Positions 48,901 through 61,200 of a DNA stretch of 64,000 nucleotides are shown piece by piece. Made by a program: the position numbers and the translations under genes. Position 1 is the first letter of the stretch; every line of letters begins with the position of its first letter. Origin of the DNA: Euryodendron excelsum (Eukaryota > Streptophyta > Magnoliopsida > Ericales > Pentaphylacaceae); contig CM065389.1 in NCBI GenBank assembly GCA_033060915.1, positions 7,014,001 to 7,078,000 of the forward strand, in the 5' to 3' direction. The notes under the pieces were generated by a model. That model searched no databases. It worked only from the letters and a program-made list of their open reading frames with translations, and was not told the DNA's origin.

Positions 48901-51900
48901 ATCTCATTACTTATCCGATTATTTGGCTCTCCTTTCATACCCACAAGGCCACTATACTGCATTCAAACATCTACCCTACAGTTTCCAAGTTTTTAAAAGC
49001 ATCCATCTCCCCACTCAGATAGCTTTCCCCCTGTTATCAAGTATCTTCATCATTTAATGCTGTTAGCAATCGCTCTGTTTCAAACAAGAGGGAACCTTAC
49101 AGTCCTGGTTTGGGGATATGGGATTGGTTCTTCAAATAAGATCCAATTCATGGTATGCATCTGATGCCCTTGCGTACAGGAGATTTAATTATGATATATT
49201 AGATCCAAGATTACAGTAGCACCAAAAAAAAATGTTAAAACTTAAATTTCTGGCTTTTGTTGATCCATGTTAAAACCAAAACATAAAAAAAAAATTCATA
49301 AAAAAAGAAGTTTAATTTTTTTTTTTCACCTTTTCTATCAATCATTCAAAATATCTTGGTCGGATGCCAATTCTTATGATCAATAATGGACAAAATATTC
49401 AAGGAAAAGTTTCTTGCATGGCACCTGAGGAACAAAGTAGAAGGCATCAGAAAAAGAACGGAAGTGGGTTTTATGACAGAACTTGGTCATTGCAATAGAA
49501 AAATGTTGTACACCATGATTCTTTCTAAAGGGAAAAAAGGGTAGACATACTTTGATAACCTTTATTGAATTACTGAATTTTCTACTGGCCAAATTTTCGT
49601 ATGGATCTGATGTTTCACATCTGTTGATGTGTTTTTACTTGTTCCTTTTCTATATTTAATGATTTTCGTTAATAGATGTGGATGATGCTTAGAAGTTTAA
49701 AGAGATCCAATGGGTGCATCAACAATATGAGACTAGATTATTTATGTCAGTGCTGTGTGTTGCTTGCTTGCATCGTTGAATAATAAAACAATAGGACTCG
49801 TATTCCCTGCATGTGTGACAGAATCCTTGTCTAGGCATGCCTCCATCAAAAGTTCATTGCTTCATTTTCATTTTAACCTCATAAAATGTTCCTTCTCTTT
49901 TATTGCTACTTTGTTCATTTAATAATTCTTCTTTCTTACTGTAAGCTATACACCCTTCACTATGACCATATCACGAATAAAAGTATTTTTATATGCTCTT
50001 TGTTCAAACTGAATAACCTGGATTTTTGGCTCGATATCTCTAATACATACATGACACTGGATGGATAATACTTATTACAGAAAAACCATGAGGAACAAAT
50101 ACTGTTGAATGAACGGTTAATGGGGGAGATATCTGAGCTACAAGAAGAGGCACTACAAATTCGAGAAATTCCTCAACAACTGCTTCAGTCTGTGGTGAAT
50201 TGTAAAAACATATATAAGGATGTTTTGTCAAATTTTCGGGTGAGACGTTTATCATTTTTGCCTCTTTCAACATCATTTACCAAAAGAGTCCAACATGACA
50301 ATGTTAGCTGTCTGTTCTTTTGTAACCTGAACAGAGTTTTGTAACTGAGGAGGAATCTTTTACCTCCAAATTACTCTCTAGCACAAGTGAGATTGGCACT
50401 AGTCTTTTCTCAACTCTGGAAACCCATTTCTCAACATCTATAGATGGCCACAGAACCTCTACTGAGAACAATACTGTTATTCAAGAACAATGCAAAAGGC
50501 TTTGTGAGAGGTTCAACAGCACAATTACATCCTTGGTACCATCCGAAGCACCAATGAATGACAACAAACCATCAAGGAATCTACTATGCAGCCGGGAGTA
50601 TGAGGTAGCTGCCTGGTCACCACTATCAAGATGTCATAAGTCAATTCTGACACTATTCTCTATTTTGATTTTAGGATCCCTTTTCTTGAATTTTAGGCTT
50701 ATCATATTCTAATTGTTTGTGCTATAAATTATGTCTGTTCATTGACTGGTGGAATATTTAATAATACAAGCAAAAAATGTTCCTGAAACTTCAAATTGTC
50801 TTTGCATGTATTTTTTTGCTTGCTTCTACCCAGACAACATGGCAGGGATTAATTATCTTGTGTTAGTACATTATATTATATTTCTTCATAGAATTATAAC
50901 TGGGTCTTTAAATCATTACCTGTTATGTTATCTGCAAGTGTTGTGATGTCAACTTGTATGGAGAATAGCAATTTAACTTCTTAACCAAAAAAACTGACAG
51001 TCTCACCTAGGTTCTGTGATGTTTTGTTTTCCCCTACTTCATAAAGTCTTGTTAGGGATTAAGAAGCACATATACTTTTAAGAATGTCATATATTTATGT
51101 CGAATATGAGTAGATACTGACACTTGTCTGACGCCCCCAAACATATCCTATTATTTTATTAATGTATGTAGAACCTATCCCATTTGGACACTTTGGGAAC
51201 ACGCGAATCTATTGCTTAGACACACATGATACGTATATGGGTCTTGGCACAGGTTTGAAGAAAATAACTTGAGGGCTAGGAATTAAAATCAAAACAATGC
51301 ATATTTATAAGTATATTTTAGGTTAGTATTCTTATATATTAAAATATTAGCATATTTGTGACATAAAAATCAAATAATTCATTATTTCATGTATATAATT
51401 TATATCATCATTTGTCACAATGTCCATGTCCTAATTTTTCTAAAATTTCTGTGTCAGCATGTTTGTAACCATGCTTCTTAGGTTAGGAGATGCATGCCTA
51501 GTGATGTTATGCATGTACACCTTTCTTGGAGCCATTTTCCAAGTTGTGTTAAATTTTTAAAAACTATTCCATAGAAAAAAAAAAAAAATTTTCTTATAAA
51601 ATCAAGTAGTGCTTTTTTTTTTTTTTTTTTTTAAACATGTGAGAACAGAAAAACAGCACTTTGGTTACGTTCTGTCTGTGTGTATGTACTGCATGCCTGT
51701 ATCCTTGTAACTGTTTCTATTTATGCAAATTGGAGTCAAGTTGTTAATGTTTTATGAGCTTGACCATAGAACAAATTCTTCGTAACTAGTGATGGCACTC
51801 TGTTCCTCGTAAAAATCCTTAGCGTATACTCTCTTCCTGGTAAGACAATGCCATGATTGAGCAAAATAGAGCTATCTTACTGAGTTATCCTGTTAGGATA

Positions 51901-53530
51901 TTATTCTGTATTCCTTGGCTAGAAATGTTGAGACTGATCAAAGGTTTGGTGGATTATTTGGATTTATCTATTTAGTCATCTTTATGTTGTCTTTTGGATC
52001 ATCCTGATCTTCTCGAGTCAGATGGGATTTGAATACTTCGGATAAACTAGATCAACAAAAAAAGTATCGGAACCATGTTAAATCCTTGTTATAATTCGAT
52101 ATTGTTAGTGAGTAGATTCTAATGCACAAGAAAATTTTGAAATAATTAACAACTTCAACATAGCAAAGACTCCAAAGGCATATTCATTTATTGATCACAA
52201 GATGTGAGAAGATGCCAAAATTATGGGGTTTTAACTAGGAAAGCCATGTCAAATGAGCTGACAATGAAGGGGGATCTCAAGAATTTATTAGAAACTACAT
52301 TCTTTATCCACTTGTGAGCCTGGAAAATTTTAGTAGGGTGCAGAATGTCAGCACATTTTTCCACCTTTTCTCATCCAGATTTCTATAGATGTGCTTGTAC
52401 ACTACGAAGCACGGATACCGTTTAGGGTGCCATATCCGTGTCGGATACATGACAAACACACATACTCCTTGGATACGCCGGGACATGTGTCAGACACGCC
52501 AATTGGTGTGTCCAATATTTTTGTTGATATTTTTTTTAGTGGACACTTGTCGGACTCACCATGGACACACGTCCACTAGGTGGCGACATTTTGGGACACG
52601 ATGAGGTTGAAATGTTATTATTAACAGTATTAAATAGATGGAAGTGCATGATATCTATGTGACATTTGTTTTCGTAAATGAAGGCAATTAATTCACTATC
52701 TTAACAAGATGATTTGAAATTAGGTTAGTTTCCAACATGGAGACCATAGAATTTGAGATAGCTTCTGACTGCTTCAAATTCACATTCTAGAAACTAGATA
52801 ATAAGAACTACATTTCGGATGAAATTTCTGGAAGAGCTGCAGGTATGTTTTTACCCTGTTTTAAGATTTAGTTTTTGAATGTGGTAAAGGACTGCACTTT
52901 GGGAGGAGAGATTGCTTGTTTGAAGGAGAAGCTGGGTAATGATCTCAGCACAATCAAGGAAAAATACCAGAGCTTGGAGAAAAAGTTGAATACTGATGCC
53001 CTTCTTCTTGAGGTTTCTGAGGAAAGATATCATTGCTTGGAAAGGGAGTTCCATCTCTTGAAAGAAGAGAGAGACACTCTGCTCCAAATGGTCTCCAGTT
53101 CATCTCGAAACTTTGTGCAGGTTACTGACCAGAAGGAAAAGCTCTTGCAGGATTTGATCACTGAATTTCAGAGAAGGAAAGATCTTGATGAAGAGATCAA
53201 ACAGTTTTGCAATGCTTTTGCATGTCGACAGAAATCATTTATGTCTTTCCACAGTGAGTTCAAATCTAAATTTGAGAACTTGAAGGCACAAAATCCAGTT
53301 TCAATACCCAAATCTCATGGGTACGGAAGATTAGAATGGTTGCTAGTTCCATGTATAAAAAGTCCAGGAACTTTTCTAACATGTCTTTTCCCCCCTTTGA
53401 TAGACCAAGATACTATGGCTTTGTTAATCCTCATTGTTATGTATTTATGTAGACCTACTTATATACCTGATCCACACATTATGTCTTGAATTCCATGTTG
53501 TTCAGATCATATTCCCTTAGTTGTGAATGA
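42930..53530 (+). CDS. KIN7N: Kinesin-7 motor protein (CENP-E-like, KIN7N), about 19 exons, about 877 residues
   Basis: Exons: 42930-43074, 43179-43268, 44002-44120, 44320-44433, 44526-44607, 44707-44774, 44875-44952, 45063-45205, 45278-45380, 45473-45553, 46341-46409, 46489-46548, 46660-46812, 47535-47828, 48613-48699, 50081-50239, 50335-50604, 52798-52842 (likely), 52872-53320, 53506-53530 (tentative). The N-terminal motor covers residues 1 to about 345: [10 protein letters not shown]-loop GQTSSGKT (85-92), switch I NVRSSRSH (194-201), switch II DLAGSE (236-241), [11 protein letters not shown], and a neck at ASRAKRI. A Glu/Gln/Lys-rich coiled coil follows from about 342 (ELRMKLQ...), with Ser-rich linkers. 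The motor is N-terminal, so plus-end-directed movement is expected. Family members act in cell division. It closely matches Arabidopsis At1g59540. Weak points are the short exon at 52,798 and the 3' end: read-through from 52,872 would instead reach a stop at 53,489, but that tail looks intronic. Confidence 0.88.
51080..51482 (+). repeat. GACACG-rich dispersed repeat, copy 3 (diverged)
   Basis: Contains CTGACACTTGTCTGACGCCC, GACACTTTGGGAACACG and, at the right end, TGTCACAATGTCCATGTCCT ... TAACCATGCTTCTTA, matching the reverse complement of copy 1's AAGAAGCATGG end. Confidence 0.45.
52399..52640 (+). repeat. GACACG-rich dispersed repeat, copy 4 (left part)
   Basis: Begins ACTACGAAGCACGGATACCG and contains CATATCCGTGTCGGATACAT, GTGTCAGACACGCCAATTGG and TGGACACTTGTCGGACTCAC. 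The GAAGCAYGGATAC start is the inverse of the AAGCATGGATAG end of copy 1, so the family may have inverted termini. Confidence 0.5.
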
Positions 53531-54167
53531 GCTTTTAAGTACAGCTTGCACAAGAACTTCCCCAGGGAATTGGCTTTCCAAATTTTTGGTGAGGACCCAA
53601 CCTTTCAATACACATTTTTTGCATGGCAAGGGAAAAAAGACAGTCAACTCATTGAAAACTTTCAAATTAGACTTCCCATTGATTTGTTTATGCTATCCAG
53701 TAAAGAGAAACTTAGGTTCCATTTATGAGGATGAAATGGTTGGTTTGGCCTCCTACATAGCATCTTCTGTCACATTGTCAACATGATAATATCATTATCA
53801 GTTTGCCTCGTTTTCATTTCTTTGTTTTGAAAACTGGCTTGTATATTGGGGGAGTTGCCCACTTGCAGGTGAGTCGTTCAACCACCATAAATTGTGTTAT
53901 TATGGTAATTATTTGCCTGTAATAGGCCCTACCCTATCTTCAAGGTGAGTCCTTTCTGTAGCATTTTTTTTTTGTTCTCTCTAATTTTAATTGCCCGCTT
54001 AAGAATACATGCTACTGAAGCCCCAAGTGTGAACTCAAACTGATTTTTCTTGGGTGATTAGGGGGATATAGACATGGTTAAATTGAGAGTAGATAGTGAT
54101 GTGAATGGTTCACCAAGCCCCATTGACACATCATGGTCCCCCGCTATGACAGATAATCCTCTTGTTA

Positions 54168-54318
54168 GATACAATATGGTTATAACTGCCACACAAAAGA
54201 CTCTTCTGCTCAGAATAAGTTTCAATCTTGGTGATCGAGACTAGATACAATATAGTTCTAACTGCTACACTAAAGACTTCTATTCAGTATAAACTTCAAT
54301 CTTGGTGATGGAGACTAG
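54168..54318. repeat. Imperfect direct repeat, period about 75 bp
   Basis: AGATACAATATGGTTATAAC...CAATCTTGGTGATCGAGACT is followed by AGATACAATATAGTTCTAAC...CAATCTTGGTGATGGAGACT. Confidence 0.7.
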
Positions 54319-54539
54319 ACAAGAACATGATATATACACCCTTTTCTTCCTTTTACTTTTTTATTTTTTATTTTATGTTATCCTTTATCTTTTTGTGAGC
54401 ATAAAAAGGCCTCAGGCAAGACATAGTGTGGCCTATGAAATCATTGGCCAGGATATTCCAAAGAGCTGGGGATAAAACCCAGTGTCCCAAATTATAGCCG
54501 CTTTATTCAACGGGTCAAATTTTGCTAAGATCATCATCA

Positions 54540-54856
54540 ATCGGGAAAATGATCAAGTTTTCATATTCATGGCTGTAAAACGGATTAAATTACTCGAACT
54601 CAGCATGTATTCAGCTTATTAAAAATTCATTTGAGATTAGCTTATTATATAAACAAGGTAAGCTCGGATTCATATTGAAGCTCGTTAATATTCTATGTTC
54701 AGTTTGAACTCGGCTCAATAAGTTTATGTACTTGAGTTTTGAGATTGTCTCAAAAGATAAATAAGCTAAGCTTGAATATATTTTGAAACTCATTAAGTTT
54801 TTAAGCAAAAACTTGAACAGTCCAGTTCTCAGCTTGACTTGACTTAGTTTACGCCC
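54540..54856. repeat. Dispersed repeat with TGTAAA end, copy B
   Basis: Left GGCTGTAAAACGGATTAAAT, right (reverse-complemented) TAGGGCGTAAACTAAGTCAA. The interior has many AAGCTCG/CTCGGCT/ACTCGAA phrases. It shares layout with 42,493-42,740. Confidence 0.45.
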
Positions 54857-55429
54857 TATTCATATTAATCAACATAAACATTCTGCAACAATAATATATT
54901 AAGAATAATATTTCCCAATTTGCCACGCTTGCTCCAACTGTAACAAAGTCACAAGTAATGCCCGTATTTTGATCAACCTATGCAATCACATTCTAATAGC
55001 AGAACAGTTCAAGGAAACTAGTTTTATTTTCTTCCACCATACTGTAACACAAAACAATCACAGGGAGAACAAGACAGCCAGAAGGGCGCAATTTGGGGTT
55101 AATGCACATGCATACATGCAAGTTATTTATATATAAATATAAATATTTACAATTGTGGAGCAAGAAACTACATGATAGTCAATGGAGAGCCCATTCTCCA
55201 AATATTATTGGAAATTGAATACAAAAGTTGCTGTACATAATTACATGTGAATGTATTCTAAGGAGGTTGAATTCATGATGATGAGGCATATACCAATCAA
55301 CTTCCATACAGAAGGACATTTAATTTTGTTTCTGTTTCTAGCAGTGTTGTTATGGGTGCCCTTCACAACAAGACAATCTGTCGGGACCATGCCAATATAA
55401 ACTATATTATATGAGAGAGTGCGACAAGT

Positions 55430-55434
<5 letters not shown>

Positions 55435-55475
<41 letters not shown>
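55435..55475. repeat. (GA)n microsatellite
   Basis: About 20 GA units, some 365 bases upstream of the next ATG. GA repeats in plant promoters can bind GAGA-binding (BBR/BPC) proteins. Confidence 0.92.
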
Positions 55476-55479
<4 letters not shown>

Positions 55480-55840
55480 TCCAAAAATCACTAGGTTTTA
55501 TAGATTTAACTACTAGAGGTATCTTAGGAGTTACAAAGAATGTATGGCCTCAAAAGGGTAAGGGGCCTTCAGATTCTATTTTTCTATTTCATTGTTATGT
55601 TCCAATCATCATTTGTCCTTACACTAGCCCTTCTTCAACTTGTCCAGCCCTATTTAAGTCCCCAATCTCCTCTGTGTTTCTACTCTTTTGTTCAGTCCCA
55701 AACTGACAGATATGCTTTGTCTATCCCCATTAATACACCTGCAACTGCAGCTCCTCATCTCTTCTCCTAGCAGCTTATACTGACACCCCCACATCTTCTT
55801 TTTCCCATACCCTCTCATCCCATTGACTTTAGCAGCTTCA

Positions 55841-57127
55841 ATGGCTTCATCCATGCCCAAACCAGTTGCAGCCAAGCAGCTTGGAGAACTTCTCCAAGAG
55901 CAGCAAGAGCCTTTTATCCTAGAGGCCTACTTCCTAGAGAGAGGGTACAGAAGAAACAAATCGAATTTGGAGGCCAGCTTTCGTTGCTCCTCCAGCAATT
56001 CAAGCAGCTTCTTCAAGAGGTCAGCTAGCTGGGGTCTAAACAAGAGAAGGAAAGTCATTCCAAATTATTCAAAGATTGTAAAAGCTGTATTTAACAAGCT
56101 TGTATTCAATACTAGTAACAAGAAGGTGAATAAATCTGCTAGTGGAGATGGAAATTCTAGTGTCAGGGAGATCGGCAGGCACAGCCAAGAAACAGCTGAA
56201 TCAGATGGATTTTTCTCTGCTAGCAGCATGACAGTAATCAATTCTTGCTCTGATAGTGATATGGAAGATGGGCCTAATTCATCGCGAAAAGACAGTATAT
56301 CAGCCACTGCAGAAACTTGCCTAGCCTTCAGACTTGGCAATCTTCTACGGGGAAAAGAGGTAGAATTATTATCTGAATTATCTATATAGGACGTTATTTA
56401 GCTCAAGAACCGCTGAATTTTGAATCCGTAGGAAAATATTGATTCAAGTTGGTTACTCACAAAGTTAACAGGTAGTTACAGAGAGAGAGCTTCAATGGAG
56501 ATGCAGGGAAGACAATAAGGAACTCAGCCCTGTGTCAGTACTAGAAGAAATACCTTCCAGTGAAGATTCACCAGATCATGATAACAGTTAGTGTCTTTGC
56601 TTAGACTCTTTTCCAATATCATCTTCAATTCCTGATTCTAACTCTACTAAGCTTGTTCTTTTTTGGCTGAAACAGGACAACGAAACGCCAAAACAAGGGA
56701 CTCTTGTACTGGCGCAACAGCATCACAGGGGCTTGCCAGGCCTGATCCTTCGTCACAGCACTTAACAGCCAAATGGGTTTTGCAGCAATCGAAACAGCTG
56801 CTGTTCGATTGTGTGAGGGAGATAGTAGAGACCTGTGCATGGAAGGACAGACAGCAAAAATCCCTGGAATTCCTGGGGCGTAAGGAGCTTGCCGAGCTCC
56901 TCTGTGAGGATATGAGGACTTGGAGTAAGTTATCTAGAAGAGAAACTAACACAACCCGGCTGCTGAATTCAGACTTCACGGCTTCAGTTTCAGAATGGAG
57001 TGATTTTGAATCACAGAGGAGGGAAATTGCTGCAGAGATTGGAGATGCCATTTTCGAAGATATCAGCAAGGAGATTGCTCTAGACATGATTGAACTTGTT
57101 GAACCACATTTATCTCCAGCCACTTAA
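55841..57127 (+). CDS. DUF4378-like plant protein, 3 exons, 361 residues
   Basis: Exons 55841-56359, 56472-56586 and 56676-57127; all junctions keep frame. The ATG at 55,841 was chosen as the first ATG of the frame after a C/T-rich leader. N-terminus: KQLGELLQEQQEPFILEAYFLERGY (read in two parts: residues about 12-27 and 28-36), a phrase I associate with a family of uncharacterised plant DUF4378/DUF3741-type proteins. The middle is Ser-rich and low in complexity (SASSMTVINSCSDSD). The C-terminal half is helical and acidic, ending EIAAEIGDAIFEDISKEIAL and DMIELVEPHL, typical of the DUF4378 end. Some relatives of DUF4378 (TRM proteins) bind microtubules or TON1, but at 361 residues this one is short for that group. 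The function is unknown. It converges on the PRP40 gene. Confidence 0.8.
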
Positions 57128-58217
57128 AGGTTTAGTTCACTGGGTTTCAGATCAAATCTGCTGAATCAGTACTTTTCAGGAATCTCTGGATCTACACTTA
57201 TTTTCAACTACTAGAACCAGCTGTTAAGTGAAAAGACTTGTTGCAAACCTCCTATACAAGCTTGTGTACTTCATCTGTATATTCCTAAACATGAATATCT
57301 CTACATGCTAAAGTTTCTTTTTTCGAGGTGTGTTAAAGGAAAAACTATAGAGGATTTATTGGCAGATGTTGATGTTTCAATCACCACCAAGGAATACCTA
57401 AAACAGATTCTAATTGGACATCCCATCATTTGCATTAGTGTGAGGGATTCAACAGTCCCAATAATACATGGTTTTGGGACACATTGGGGATGTTTAGGAA
57501 GCCTGCTTCAATACCGACAGCCTGTGAAATAGGTGTTCCATGCCATTCAAACCCAAAACATAGGTGTTTAACTGGCCTCTTGAATCTTAACTAGGCTTCA
57601 ATCCCTCTAAAGATAGGTTTGAACCAGTTTTAACCCAGTTCCTTGGTTTTAATTACTTTTCATGAACTTTAGTTCCCACATACCCCATTCGAGGTTTTTA
57701 CCTAAGATTCAGGGTATTTTTGGGTGGCAGCTGAAACAGAAAAGAAAGAACGTGAGCCTCCAATCACTCAAAACCCATGACTAGTAACAGGATCTCTCCA
57801 TCAGGGTTACCGCTCTAGTCCACAACGAAGAATCTCCAAGAAATATCTTCTGTTAAAATTACAAGAGTGGATTTCCTCTTTTAAGCATCATGGGCCAACC
57901 TCCAGGCAAATTCCTACGAACTCTTAACTTGTCTAAGTAAAAAACACCGTGGTTGAAACTGCTAATAAACATCATTCCCAACCGAAACAAGAAAATATAT
58001 ATATATACATACATTTTACACCTATCGGGGCAGCAGTTGGAGCATAACACCTGTCACAATTGACAATATAACAAATTATGGCGGGTACAAATTCTGAAAG
58101 AGAGAAATACACCACAAAACTAACAATGATAGCCTGCAAATACAGTTTACTAAGCTATGCAGCAATTTTGTTTCACCAATGTATTTAGGTTAGGGAATCT
58201 ACAAAGGATCACAAAGT
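57128..58217. other. Convergent 3' flanks of the DUF4378-like and PRP40 genes
   Basis: No gene is seen. The ORF at 57,305-57,532 lacks family features. It should contain the two 3' UTRs. A short (AT)n tract lies at about 57,994-58,005. Confidence 0.5.
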
Positions 58218-61200
58218 CTACCGGATCTCACCATCCTCCCCAAGCTCCCCATCTTCAAGATCTTCATACCCACCATTTCTACGAGAACTATCCCGATGAT
58301 CTCTCTTGTGTCTTTTGTGCTTGCTTTCACTATCTGATTCAGGTGTATATGCCTGCTGCCAAGGAACATCAGCAAACAGTTAATATCTTTATGTACTCAT
58401 CACAAGCAGATTAGGAGTCCACATCAATTGTGAGAGAGAGATTCAATTACTTTTCTTGATTTCTTACGGTCGCTGCCATGTCGGCGTGACTTCTTTGACT
58501 CCTCTTTTTCATCCTTGTCCGAACTGACATCATCAGCAGAACTGTGGTGTCGCCTCCGATGCTTTCTATCTTTGTCTTTTTCTCTTTTCTTCTCCTCTTT
58601 GTGGCTGTAACTATCAGTCATATCCATATTTTCACTCTCTGTCTCATCCTTCTTCGACCATTCCTTCCCCTTCTCTTTTTCACGTTCTCTCTCCTTCTCT
58701 TTCTCTTTATCCTTTCTCTCTTTCTCCTTCCTCTTTTCTTTCTCATCTCTCTCTTTCTCCTTTTTGGCCTGCAAAGACAGAGAGGGGGAAGGACACAAAC
58801 GAGATTTAAATCATGGACTGAACACTAGCACATACAGAGGGGAAGGACACAAACGAGCTTTAAATCATGGACTGAACACTAGCACATACAGATCAAAAAG
58901 GCAAGCATGCGTTGAAACTGACTGAGGCCAAAATATTCATTAGAGGCCATTCCAAAACTAGAATCTCCAGGCACATCAGACCAGGAATACCGCAAGTGCC
59001 ATGGCAAAAAAACCAAACACAGCTGTTTTTTACAGAAACGATCTAGAAAATACTACATATGTGCCATGAAAAAGCATAATCGATACAGGAGGTACCAGAA
59101 TAGAAAAACAGAACCATATATGTTATCAATACAATATGTATATAAGAAACTTGCATGAATAGACAGACCCGTTCACATACACAAATGTACAATTTCCATC
59201 TATACACTTCAGTTTGATTCAGTATTTATGTGCATAAAATGCATGAGTGAAAACAATTCCAACATTTTATGCATTTAATTCTTTGAGAGAACATTTTAAT
59301 ATCCATAAAGTCTAAGTAACAACCTTTTAAGTAAAACCAACGGGTAAAAGAATGACAGATTAAGAGGACGCCGGCTATACTTGGATCTCAACCACTTCCA
59401 ATACAGCTTGTTTCTAAACCACTTCTTACAAAAAAAGAAATATGAGTCTCTCAACCAAAGATATAAACCCAAAAACACTTTAGACACCAAGCAGATACTT
59501 TCTCCACAGGCCCACAAACTACACAAATAAAGAAATGAAAAAACAAACAACTTTGCTCCAAACAAAGGGTACTATAGAGCTTAGTCACATAAAGATGCAA
59601 GTAATGGATCCAAACTCAGTCAGTCTGATAAGTGTGACTAGAGAGGAAAATCATAAAGATGCAGACATGACCTATATTTGGTGCAGGATCAACACCGGGG
59701 TGGCCCTGCCCAGCTCCAGTTACATGATTATTTACCATATCACCCCTGAAATAGATATGTTATTTTTCAATTACCTTTTGCCCTAAAAAGTCAATTGGGG
59801 TCCTAGTGCATGCACTCCTGGTCCAAAACAAATTGTCCATTTCAAAAATACGCATTTCATAAAATAGCATTAAATGCACTTACCTTCCTGTTATCCCATT
59901 TTTACCCTTATTGTTGGCAATAAAAAAAGTGAGAAACAAGTAGCTAATACATTTAGAAAGGCTACAGCAGAAAATCTAATGAAAAGTACTCATTAGCTTT
60001 TGACAACTGGCAATAACTTGGGTCACCCAAAATCAAACTACTATTTAGAGATATAGCCGTTCTCAGTCCATACCCTCTTGCCAATGCTGAAGTTTGCCAT
60101 CACAGTGGCCACCCCAGGTTTGAACTCACTGTTTAGTGAAGTTTAAAATTCAGTTCCAGCAAATTTCTGAGATATATTGTCCACGTATGAATTCATAACT
60201 TCTTAGATCTATCAATCAGTGTTTGTTTTTTTTGGTTGGATGAAATCTTTCTAAGAAAGCTCTACTACTAAAGAGTTTCTTAATCCGATTGTAATGAATC
60301 CAAAATTATCTTTAATTTTCCTCTTTTATCATACGATTGATACCCCATGTGTTGTTGTGAAGCAATTTTGTTCTTTTACAAAATGTTTGGAATTTCTGGA
60401 GCTCTAATGACTCAAAATGAAATTTCATCTTTGAACTAAAGGGCAGGTACGGATAGAGGCATAGATATGAGTTAAGAGATTTACTAGTGTCAGGGATGGG
60501 TTGAAATGAGAAACCCCTCTCAGGTTTGGAGTGGGGGCAATTATTAGCAGGGTGTAGCCAGGTAAAGGAAGATCCATCTCTGATAAGAACAACTACATTG
60601 ATTCAAGCAAAAGCACTATAAAGTATAAGAGAAAGGAATAGAAATTAGCAGAGCACTTGAGAAGGCGTCATAAACTGTAATTTCAGAATAGAAGTGAATG
60701 TGGTAATAGCTGAATGGAAAAACAAGATTCATTAGTCAACACAAGGGACTTGAGGCTTTGGTGAGTTGACAGTATCATAATCAAAGGTCATATAGATGGA
60801 TGATAAAAATTTTCTCTCGATTATTTGCCAAAACAGGAAGCAAAGCAATAAATTCAGCATGGTTCTATTATAGATTCTAAGAATTAATTTCACCACGAAA
60901 ACATTTCCTTGCAATGAGACTGAATTTCCACAAGTTATCACACTAACTTTCACGACATTACTATATTAGTATATTATCTGTTGTTGTCAATTCACCAAAT
61001 TTTACAGAAAAAGCAATAGGAACAGCTCCCCTTACCGAACATCCATAGCTCAGAAATACACAAAGGTTGAGCAGGAGAGTAATAGAAATTAATAGCTTAC
61101 AGGATTAATTACACAAATGATATAATATTAAAACTAATACAGGAATAATGACCCATGCTAATATTTGAATGTTTGTGGGAGAGTGCATGGTAAAATTCTA

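Larger units (their letters stand above)
50605..52797 (+). other. Kinesin intron 17, 2.2 kb, repeat-bearing
   Basis: Contains pieces of the GACACG-rich repeat family: 51,080-51,480, ending GTGTCAGCATGTTTGTAACC, and 52,399-52,615. A T-run lies at about 51,613-51,632. No exon was identified before 52,791. Confidence 0.5.
53531..55840. other. 3' flank of the kinesin gene and upstream region of the DUF4378-like gene
   Basis: Plus-strand ORFs at 53,523-53,786 show no family features. Content: two near-repeats of a sentence with AGATACAATATRGTTATAAC (about 54,168-54,320), the repeat at 54,540-54,856, a (GA)n tract at 55,435-55,475, and C/T-rich probable leader from about 55,620. Confidence 0.45.

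Noticed and set aside
52791..52842. Longer version of the short kinesin exon using the first AG
   Set aside because: It would be 52 bases and shift the frame of the next exon. The acceptor seven bases on gives 45 bases and keeps frame.
52875..53489. Single 204-residue ORF taken as a separate gene
   Set aside because: It begins with TTG, not ATG, and its first part is coiled coil that continues the kinesin frame. It is an exon plus read-through into non-coding sequence.
56065..57123. Minus-strand ORFs at 56,065-56,340 and 56,647-57,123
   Set aside because: They are shadows of exons 1 and 3 of the DUF4378-like gene, whose plus-strand frame joins across splice sites and has family motifs.
58544..58828. 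Plus-strand ORF rich in Phe/Leu/Ser
   Set aside because: It is the antisense reading of the Lys/Glu/Arg repeats of the PRP40 charged tail.
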